Shown here piece by piece: positions 57,675-64,000 of a DNA stretch of 64,000 bases. Below the pieces are notes generated by a model. The model saw nothing but the letters and a program-made list of their open reading frames with translations. It had not been told where the DNA came from and did not search any database. This stretch comes from Maribacter sp. ACAM166 (GTDB taxonomy: Bacteria; Bacteroidota; Bacteroidia; Flavobacteriales; Flavobacteriaceae): NCBI RefSeq assembly GCF_005771495.1, contig NZ_VAUW01000006.1, positions 62,001-126,000 of the forward strand, written 5' to 3'. The position numbers and the translations under genes are program-made. The stretch's first letter is position 1. Every line of letters starts with the position of its first letter.

Positions 57675-58643
57675 TTAACAACAGCCACCACCATCATAAT
57701 GGAAAGTAGATTTACTTATAAAAATATCTTCCCTGCCTAATGCAGCAAGTGCTCCTGCGGTTTTATCGCAAACTGCCAAGGGTTGGTTTTTTAATAATAT
57801 ATGACCTTTCTTATCATCAAAGTAATCTTCATTACCGTAATAAATAGCAGCTTTACCAGTAAATACACAGGGTCCGTCGGCAGGCATAGGGTCTTTAATA
57901 GCAGCAACTTCAATAGATTCAATATAGATTAATTCCTTTGTTGGGTACGCCCCTGGCGCTAATATTCTATAAGGCTTTCTAGCTCGTATTTCTATCGTTC
58001 CAAATCCAACATCTGTAAGGGCTTTTACATACTCCTTAATCGGAATACTTCCACTAAGACAAAGTGCTCTTAGCCTGTCATCACTTCGTAAGGCTTCATT
58101 CATTTGTTGTTCACAAGTAGGATCACTCATCACTAATTTACCGTGTGGCTTTAAAACTCGGTACATCTCTTCAATGGCGCGTTTTAAATCTTCTACCTTG
58201 AATATATTGAATAGACAATTTTGGGCTGCCACATCAATGGTGTTATCAGCTACCGGTAAATTAAGGGCATCTCCTTTTTTCAAATCAACAAAATCTGATT
58301 TAAACCAATCGTTTTCTTCTTCTGCAATTTTAAAGTTCTTTCTGCTCGCTTCTAGCATTTCGTCTACTACATCGATACCAACAACACCGCCCTTTTGACG
58401 ATTAAAATAGGAAAATTGCAATAACTCCATACCTCCTCCAACACCTACATATAACATTTTCGGATTATTGGAAAGATCTCTAGCATGTACTGTGCTTCCA
58501 CATCCATAATTCATCTCTTGCATTATTTTCGGTATTTTCAAACCGGGTAGCTCCCAAATAGGATTCGTGGTACAGCATAAACCTACGTCTGGCGTAAGTG
58601 CTGCTTGCTTGTAAAGATTGTTTGTTGCTTCTAAATAACTCAT
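57675..58643 (-). CDS. arsM: Arsenosugar biosynthesis arsenite methyltransferase ArsM
   Basis: 322 residues. SAM-binding motif YVGVGGGMELLQF at about 65-77, GIDVVDEML, a central LKKGDALNLPVADN, and a Cys pair (CC at 23-24) with Cys48 that fit arsenic binding. The tail ends GGGCC. This is the ArsM subtype found beside ArsS and differs from stand-alone resistance ArsM. It methylates trivalent arsenic with S-adenosylmethionine, the first part of arsenosugar formation. The gene follows arsS by 17 bases and precedes a strong terminator. Confidence 0.92.
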   Translation of the reverse strand: MSYLEATNNLYKQAALTPDVGLCCTTNPIWELPGLKIPKIMQEMNYGCGSTVHARDLSNNPKMLYVGVGGGMELLQFSYFNRQKGGVVGIDVVDEMLEASRKNFKIAEEENDWFKSDFVDLKKGDALNLPVADNTIDVAAQNCLFNIFKVEDLKRAIEEMYRVLKPHGKLVMSDPTCEQQMNEALRSDDRLRALCLSGSIPIKEYVKALTDVGFGTIEIRARKPYRILAPGAYPTKELIYIESIEVAAIKDPMPADGPCVFTGKAAIYYGNEDYFDDKKGHILLKNQPLAVCDKTAGALAALGREDIFISKSTFHYDGGGCC

Positions 58644-58660
58644 AAGTTCATTTTATTATT

Positions 58661-59716
58661 TTAAGCTACCGTTCCTTGGCAACTACTACCTGCTCCAGCC
58701 GTACAACCATAACAATGTTGTGAGGTAATGATATTTCTATCATTTAAGACATCTTCATTATAATCTTTAATATGTTTGACCTTGCTGGCAACTTTTAAAT
58801 CTAGCATTTGGTTAAAGTCACAATCGTATAACCATCCGTCCCAACTTATTGAAATAGTATTGGTACACATGACGTTTGCCACTGCAGAAGGATTATATGC
58901 TTCTACTAAGGCGTACATATAATCTTCATAATTTTCAGAGGCTATGAGGTAATCTAAAAATCGTGCTATTGGCAGGTTGGTAATAGCGAATAAATTATGA
59001 AACTGAATATCAAAATCCTCTTTAAGCGCCTTTTTGAAGTCCTTTTCCATTGCAGTTTGGTCGCCTGGCAAATAGGCCCCTGAAGGGTTATAGACCAGGT
59101 CTAATCGCAAGCTACTACCCGGTAACCCATAACCTCTTTCGTTCAATTCTTGTAAGGCTTTCACCGATTTGTCAAAAACACCATCGCCTCGTTGTTTATC
59201 TGTCTTGCCTCTAGTGTAATGCGGCATAGAAGAAATAACGTGCACATTATGTTTTTTGAAGAAATCTGGCAAGTCATAATATTTTTTGTTCGCACGGATG
59301 ATGGTTAAATTCGAACGGACGATAAAATCTTTGATCCCTACCTTGGAAGCTTCCTCCACGAACCACTTAAAATCTGGATTCATTTCTGGGGCTCCACCGG
59401 TTAAATCCAATGTATGAGCGCTCGTAGTTTCAATTACCTTCAAACATTGAAGCATAGTTTCGCGCGTCATGATTTCCTTACGGTCTGGACCTGCATCTAC
59501 GTGGCAATGCTCGCAGACCTGATTGCACATATAGCCCATATTTATTTGTAAAACCTCCAATTTTTTAGGCCGAAGAGGAAAATGCCCTATTTGCGCAATT
59601 TTATCTTTGAAATAGGGTAATTCTCCATTGGCAAATACTCCACCATTTAGTATTTCTAGTTGTTTGTTAGCAACTGCTAAATCGTTTCCTTTTGCTTTTA
59701 ATGATTTTGTAGCCAT
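58661..59716 (-). CDS. arsS: Arsenosugar biosynthesis radical SAM protein ArsS
   Basis: 351 residues. Radical SAM cluster C64-x3-C68-x2-C71 (MCNQVCEHCHVDAG), then LDLTGGAPEMNPDF, SMPHYTRGKTDKQRGDG and a C-terminal Cys-rich motif CYGCTAGAGSSC, all hallmarks of ArsS. The enzyme is thought to add an adenosyl-derived ribose unit to methylated arsenic, giving the arsenosugar skeleton. It forms an operon with arsM. Upstream, 129-146 bases before the ATG, lies an 18-base perfect palindrome. Confidence 0.94.
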   Translation of the reverse strand: MATKSLKAKGNDLAVANKQLEILNGGVFANGELPYFKDKIAQIGHFPLRPKKLEVLQINMGYMCNQVCEHCHVDAGPDRKEIMTRETMLQCLKVIETTSAHTLDLTGGAPEMNPDFKWFVEEASKVGIKDFIVRSNLTIIRANKKYYDLPDFFKKHNVHVISSMPHYTRGKTDKQRGDGVFDKSVKALQELNERGYGLPGSSLRLDLVYNPSGAYLPGDQTAMEKDFKKALKEDFDIQFHNLFAITNLPIARFLDYLIASENYEDYMYALVEAYNPSAVANVMCTNTISISWDGWLYDCDFNQMLDLKVASKVKHIKDYNEDVLNDRNIITSQHCYGCTAGAGSSCQGTVA

Positions 59717-59844
59717 TCTTTTTAGTTGATGATTGAGGGTTACCAGTTGTTCGAGGGTAATTCTTGTACGAACAGCAAACTAACCGTTCAATTTAATTTA
59801 ATTTCTTTTTCAATAGATAGCAATTTCTATTTTTTCACTGAATA

Positions 59845-59862
59845 AATATCGTATACGATATT
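59845..59862. promoter_or_regulatory. Perfect 18-base palindrome upstream of arsS, operator candidate
   Basis: AATATCGTATACGATATT is fully self-complementary. The CGTATACG core resembles sites of GntR-family repressors. It sits in the 196-base gap between the fusion gene and arsS, so it could control arsS-arsM. No matching regulator gene is visible in the window. Confidence 0.6.
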
Positions 59863-59866
59863 GATT

Positions 59867-59884
59867 ATAGTATAAAAGTACTAT
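59867..59884. repeat. Second inverted repeat next to the arsS palindrome
   Basis: ATAGTA-N6-TACTAT, five bases from the 18-base palindrome. Short and AT-rich; may be chance. Confidence 0.35.
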
Positions 59885-59912
59885 GAATCAGCACCAAACA
59901 ATTTTCAACCAT

Positions 59913-61118
59913 TTACATTGATAATTTATTATACTTATTCATCATCTGTACACCGTGTACTAGGGTTGCACCGCTTTCAATAGCCGCACCAACGTGTACG
60001 GCTTCCATCATCTCTTCTTTAGTGATTCCTTTTTGAAGTCCATCTTTAGTGTAGGCATCAATACAGTAAGGACATTTTACCACATGGGAAACTGCCAAGG
60101 CAATTAACGATTTCTCTCGTGCACTTAGTGCACCTTCTTCGAAAACCTTACTATAATAATCGAAAAATTTTGTTCCAAGTTCTTCGCTCCATTCTGTAAT
60201 TTTTCCGAATTTTCTTAAATCTGCTGGATCATAATACGTATCTGCCATTTTTTTCTGTGTTTTAGTTTTTATCGAATTTTGTTGTTCTAGGTTAAAATGT
60301 ATCGGAATTCCCTGTCCCATTTTTTCTACTTCAGGAAGAATTTCCAAGTTATCCCATATGCCAGAAGTAAGGGTGTCACCGTAGGCTTCTGGCAAATGAT
60401 TTTTATACATTAATTGTTGTGCTGTTTCTGCGTCATATTCAAAAGACTTGTGTGTATACGTAATCTCGCCATCCTCAATTGTCAAAATCATATACCACAC
60501 TCTAGTAGTACCGTCATTGGCAGGCATACCTATCACACCCGGGTTCAACCACAATTTATCTTTGATGGATTGATGAAACGGTAGTCCGCAATGTCCGGCA
60601 ACTACAATATCACTATTGGACTCATCAAAACAACGTTGCTTGCTTTCATTTGCATTAGAAGCAAATATGAATTCCGAAACATTGCCGAAGTTACCATGAA
60701 CTATGGCAATTTTTTTGCTTCCATATTCAAAACTTAAATATTCTGGTATTGTTTTGATCCAGCCTAACGATTCTTGCGATAGGTGACCTTTCGTATATGG
60801 AAACCACATTTTTGAAAAATCATCACAACGGCTGCCTGCTTTAAAATCGCAACCACAATCTTCACTGTCATTAGCCAATTGTAATTCTACATTTCCTGCA
60901 ATACTTAAAGCACCCCATTTTCTAAATAATTGAACTGTTTCTTCAGGCTGGGCACAGTAGCCCGTAATGTCACCTGTACACAAGCAATTTTCAGGAGTAA
61001 TTCCTTCCTGATTGGCTAAGGAAATTAATTTTTCTAAGGCCTGTAGATTGCTGTACACGCCACCGAAAAGCAATAGCTTTCCTTCCTTAGAACCAATATG
61101 TTTTATTTCTTTATCCAT
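59913..61118 (-). CDS. Fusion of metallophosphoesterase-like domain and arsenosugar-associated peroxidase-like (CMD) domain
   Basis: 401 residues from ATG 61118 (MDKEIKHIGS); an ATG at 61145 would overlap the symporter gene further. Residues about 12-260 resemble a calcineurin-type phosphoesterase (CTGDITGY, VHGNFGN, AGHCG), but the usual first motif DxH is replaced by FGGVYSN and GNHD by GNVE, so metal binding is altered. From residue 291 (MADTYYDPADLRKFG) comes a complete carboxymuconolactone-decarboxylase-like domain with the redox motif KCPYC (349-352), the type known as arsenosugar-associated peroxidase-like protein and normally a separate gene. A 16-base overlap with the symporter gene indicates an operon. 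Confidence 0.85.
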   Translation of the reverse strand: MDKEIKHIGSKEGKLLLFGGVYSNLQALEKLISLANQEGITPENCLCTGDITGYCAQPEETVQLFRKWGALSIAGNVELQLANDSEDCGCDFKAGSRCDDFSKMWFPYTKGHLSQESLGWIKTIPEYLSFEYGSKKIAIVHGNFGNVSEFIFASNANESKQRCFDESNSDIVVAGHCGLPFHQSIKDKLWLNPGVIGMPANDGTTRVWYMILTIEDGEITYTHKSFEYDAETAQQLMYKNHLPEAYGDTLTSGIWDNLEILPEVEKMGQGIPIHFNLEQQNSIKTKTQKKMADTYYDPADLRKFGKITEWSEELGTKFFDYYSKVFEEGALSAREKSLIALAVSHVVKCPYCIDAYTKDGLQKGITKEEMMEAVHVGAAIESGATLVHGVQMMNKYNKLSM

Positions 61119-62446
61119 GTAGGTATTAAATAAACTAATAGACAAAAACTAATACCCCAAAAATTAATCCAAAGTAAATCGGCATGCTTGCCTGTTGTGA
61201 AAATTAGAGCTTTAGGAAACCAATTGAAAATGAGTAAAAATCCAAAAAATATTCCGCTAAAAACACTCAAGTGAAAGCTTATTTTGGACGCTTTTCCTTT
61301 CCAAAAAAGAAAAACGGGAGTCAAGCCAATTACCATAGTACCACTAATGGTGGTAGCGGATAGTATTTCTGCATTTAAAAATACCGGAATCGTACCCAAT
61401 ACTGCGATTGCTACCATTGACCATCTACCGAATTTGAGGGATTTACCAAATTTTAAATCAAGGGTCATTAGTTTTGAAAATGATGAAAACGTAGAATCTA
61501 AGGTAGATGCGGCAGAAGTAATCATAATGAAATTAATGACCAATAAAATGACTACCCCAAGAGCTTTACAGACCTCTACGGCAGCTTGCCCTTGCATACC
61601 TTGCGATTGGGCATAGACGCCAATAGTACTAAATAGAATGATGCATAAGGCTCCAAGAACACTAGCCCATAAAAAACTTGTCAAGGTAACTTTAGGGCTG
61701 CTTAAGAACCCCCTATCCGTCAAAACCGGATCATGAAATGGATAACTGAAGGATTGTAATAAAGCGGCAAACAATAAATTCAACCCCATTTCAAACGACC
61801 AAACACCAGAATTGGCAACTTCGGCTACGGTCATGGTGGTGGTGTCTTTTCCAAAAATAGCGAACAATATTACCGTTAAAAGGATAGAAAAAAGCCCCAT
61901 TTGGATAATATCGGTAAAAATTGAGCTACTCATCCCGCCTTTTAAGACATAGGCCAATGTCAATCCAGTAAATACTAGAATGGACCAATAATATGAACCT
62001 GTACCTACAGGACCAAAATAGGAGCCAATCACCATAGTGTTACTCCAAACTTCATTAAATAATCGAATTGCTATCAAAACAGAAAACACGGTAACTGCGG
62101 TTTTTCCGAATTTTGACGAAAGAAAATGATGAATGCTCGTGTAGTTTCCATGAAGCCGCATCTTGTAAATAACAATTCCTGCTACGGCAAATGAAAGATA
62201 ATACCCCGCGTATGCTACACCACCCACAATGCCAAAGTCTAAGCCTAAATTTGCGGCGTTGGTAATGCTCTTGGCGAATATCCAAGAGATAATCAAACTG
62301 CCCATTAACATGAAGGTATTAGGCACCTTCTTCTTTTGAACTGCCTTAAAAAACTGATTGGTATCCTTTGCCAATGGAGAAAGCAAGAACAACACCAAAC
62401 TTGATGCTATTATTAAACCCCATTGCCAAATCTTTACTTCAGTCAT
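61103..62446 (-). CDS. Sodium:solute symporter family protein
   Basis: 447 residues with about 12-13 membrane helices over the whole length; motifs such as LMGSLIISWIFAKSI, GIVIYKMRLHG, FNEVWSNTMVIG and AASTLDSTFSSFSKLMTLDL fit the SSS family (AGS/TSS pattern in the sodium-site helix). It would be an inner-membrane importer driven by sodium. It lies between SusD and the fusion gene, with an overlap to the latter, so it is likely to carry a substrate of the arsenosugar cluster; which one is not known. Confidence 0.88.
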   Translation of the reverse strand: MTEVKIWQWGLIIASSLVLFLLSPLAKDTNQFFKAVQKKKVPNTFMLMGSLIISWIFAKSITNAANLGLDFGIVGGVAYAGYYLSFAVAGIVIYKMRLHGNYTSIHHFLSSKFGKTAVTVFSVLIAIRLFNEVWSNTMVIGSYFGPVGTGSYYWSILVFTGLTLAYVLKGGMSSSIFTDIIQMGLFSILLTVILFAIFGKDTTTMTVAEVANSGVWSFEMGLNLLFAALLQSFSYPFHDPVLTDRGFLSSPKVTLTSFLWASVLGALCIILFSTIGVYAQSQGMQGQAAVEVCKALGVVILLVINFIMITSAASTLDSTFSSFSKLMTLDLKFGKSLKFGRWSMVAIAVLGTIPVFLNAEILSATTISGTMVIGLTPVFLFWKGKASKISFHLSVFSGIFFGFLLIFNWFPKALIFTTGKHADLLWINFWGISFCLLVYLIPTWIKK

Positions 62447-62478
62447 TTAATTTTTCTTTTTTCTCAACCATCAACCAA

Positions 62479-63903
62479 TTACTCATTCCACCAAACTGGC
62501 ACATTTATACTATTACCATCAGTTTTGCTTGCCGCATCTGCATAATTCACACTATTTAAAGCTTCTTCCTCTGAAGGATAGGGCATGCGGATAGGAATTA
62601 GATTGTCATTTAAACTAGCGGATATAGTTTTTAATAGTGGAAACCCTGTTCTACGAAATTCAACCCAACCTTCATAACCGTTAATGATAGTAGCTATCCA
62701 CTTTTGAGTAATGATGTTTTCTAAGGGATTACCATTGGTTAAAGCCCCTTCTGCAGTTAAATAATTAGTAGGTAGTTCTACTTGCCAATAGGCAAATGCT
62801 TGGGTTACTCCTGTGTCATATAAAACCTGAGCATCTGCCGAAATAAGACCTTTTTGAGCAGCTTCTGCTAATAGAAAATTTGTTTCCATGCTGGTCATGA
62901 AATTAGCGTCTAAAAGTCCTGTGTTTTCCCTAAAAATTGAACCCGTTAATGAGTAATCGGCCAAAGAAACCCCAGAAGAGGCATCTATACCGTTCAAAAG
63001 TCCATTGAATTCATTATTTGTACTATTTCCAAATGGTCGATACAAACGGCCAATACGGGGATCGCTCAAACCGGTCAAGATTTCATCCATCGTTTCAGAG
63101 AGCACATAGTTGTTGAAATCACCGATTCTAAGCCGTGCCAACCTAAAATTATTGGGTTCACCATCGGTAAAATTGAAAATAGCATTTTCACTATTTTCAT
63201 TAATGAAATTACCTTCTGCCACGAGTGACTGTAATTGTGCGGCCACGTCTATCTTATTGGAGATTCGCATTAAATATTTAATTTTTAAAGAATTTGCAAA
63301 ACGTATCCATCCATTTAAATCTCCATTAAACAGAATGTCACCCTCCAAGGAAATTGTGCCTGAGTAACTTTGCATTGCTGCAAGACCCTTATCAAGATTA
63401 TCTAAAATACCGTCAGTCTCCATATAAATGGATTCTTGTGTGTCGTAAACCGGAGTTACCGTGGCAACATCTCCTTTAAAGGCTTCAAAATAGGGTACAT
63501 CTCCAAACAAATCGGTTAGAGATGCAGCCATGTAGGCTTTCATGATTCTAGACGGACCTTCGTAAACTGTAAAAGCCGGATTCTCTTGTGAAAGATTCAA
63601 TATGATTTCATTGTCTCTAAGATTTTGATAGAAGATAGGCCATGGATTACCACCTAATTGTGGCGACTTCAAATTATGTCTATCAAATAGGTTAAAATCA
63701 AGAGCTGTACTATACTGCCCTAATAAATTGCCTGCGGTAAAACCTTCGTAAGACATTTGTTCACCGTAATCATAGATGATCTGTCGTAGCAAGAGGCTGG
63801 GTTGCACGGTTACAGGTGCATTTGAATTGGTGTTTATTTCCTCAAAACCAGTCGTACAGCTTACGGCCAACAATAAAATTAAAATGCTATGTATATACTT
63901 CAT
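62479..63903 (-). CDS. SusD/RagB-like outer-membrane lipoprotein
   Basis: 474 residues. Lipobox LLLAVSC (Cys16), then EEINTNSNAPVTV, FGDVPYFEAF in the TPR-like helical region, ANSLKIKYLMRISNK and NGYEGWVEFRRTGFP near the end, typical of the SusD-like_2 type. Such lipoproteins cap a SusC-type TonB-dependent channel and bind its substrate. The end of the SusC partner lies just upstream on the same strand. The gap of 32 bases to the symporter gene suggests one transport operon. Confidence 0.92.
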   Translation of the reverse strand: MKYIHSILILLLAVSCTTGFEEINTNSNAPVTVQPSLLLRQIIYDYGEQMSYEGFTAGNLLGQYSTALDFNLFDRHNLKSPQLGGNPWPIFYQNLRDNEIILNLSQENPAFTVYEGPSRIMKAYMAASLTDLFGDVPYFEAFKGDVATVTPVYDTQESIYMETDGILDNLDKGLAAMQSYSGTISLEGDILFNGDLNGWIRFANSLKIKYLMRISNKIDVAAQLQSLVAEGNFINENSENAIFNFTDGEPNNFRLARLRIGDFNNYVLSETMDEILTGLSDPRIGRLYRPFGNSTNNEFNGLLNGIDASSGVSLADYSLTGSIFRENTGLLDANFMTSMETNFLLAEAAQKGLISADAQVLYDTGVTQAFAYWQVELPTNYLTAEGALTNGNPLENIITQKWIATIINGYEGWVEFRRTGFPLLKTISASLNDNLIPIRMPYPSEEEALNSVNYADAASKTDGNSINVPVWWNE

Positions 63904-63912
63904 TGTCTTTTC

Positions 63913-64000
63913 TTAAAAGTTAAAACCAGCTTTAAATCCAATACTTCTGGTTGTAGCATACGACATGTCTTCAACGCCACTTATAAAACCTTGGCCTTGA
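63913..64000 (-). CDS. TonB-dependent receptor, SusC-like, 3' end only
   Basis: The minus-strand frame open from the window edge reads GVEDMSYATTRSIGFKAG and ends in NF-stop, the last barrel strand of a SusC-type receptor with its terminal Phe. The stop lies 10 bases before the SusD ATG. Only about 28 residues are inside the window. Confidence 0.8.
   Translation of the reverse strand, partial: QGQGFISGVEDMSYATTRSIGFKAGFNF

Overview
The window looks like a chromosome segment from a marine member of the Flavobacteriaceae (Bacteroidota). Supporting signs are low GC, a giant SprB-repeat adhesin with a type IX secretion (T9SS) sorting domain followed by a PorP/SprF partner, SusC/SusD-type genes, -7 boxes of the TAnnTTTG type with no Shine-Dalgarno sequences, and several family-restricted genes (DUF4837, DUF6909, DUF6341, DUF6427). 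Genus is not determined; the gene content would fit relatives of Maribacter or Zobellia (inference).

Layout. 1-12.2 kb: 3' part of a giant SprB-repeat surface protein, then its PorP/SprF-like outer-membrane partner. 12.2-18.7 kb: housekeeping genes (folB, a tandem pair of tRNA-Cys genes of which the first is odd, a DoxX-like protein, DNA polymerase III delta', pgk, a LysM lytic transglycosylase, a DUF4837 lipoprotein). 19.3-26.6 kb: an OmpA-family lipid-anchored or secreted envelope protein, tatA, an M23 peptidase, a GH3-family protein and DUF6909.

26.6-52.5 kb: a large surface polysaccharide locus, almost all on the plus strand. It holds a Wzz-like protein, rmlBACD for dTDP-L-rhamnose, a Wzx flippase, an unusual NDK-like/nucleotidyltransferase-like fusion beside a small kinase, a secreted beta-helix T9SS cargo, Wzy and ligase-type membrane proteins, an MBOAT/SGNH O-acetylation pair, glycosyltransferases, three nucleotide-sugar epimerase/decarboxylase genes and a WcaJ-type initiating sugar transferase. 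The locus shows decay: a multiply interrupted PhoX-like phosphatase, a broken IS1595-family element and a one-base frameshift in a UDP-glucuronate decarboxylase gene.

52.5-56.8 kb: purD, small envelope genes and a DUF4254/heptosyltransferase-like pair. 56.8-64 kb: a tetR gene with inverted repeats in front of it, then a minus-strand arsenosugar cluster: arsS and arsM, a fused phosphoesterase/peroxidase-like gene, a sodium:solute symporter, and a SusD plus the end of a SusC-type TonB receptor. This suggests arsenosugar synthesis coupled to dedicated transport. The items most worth a second look are the NDK-NTase-kinase module (32.4-34.4 kb), an extracytoplasmic module shared by the ligase and the SGNH acetyltransferase, and the transporter-linked arsenosugar cluster with its fusion protein and palindromic operators.
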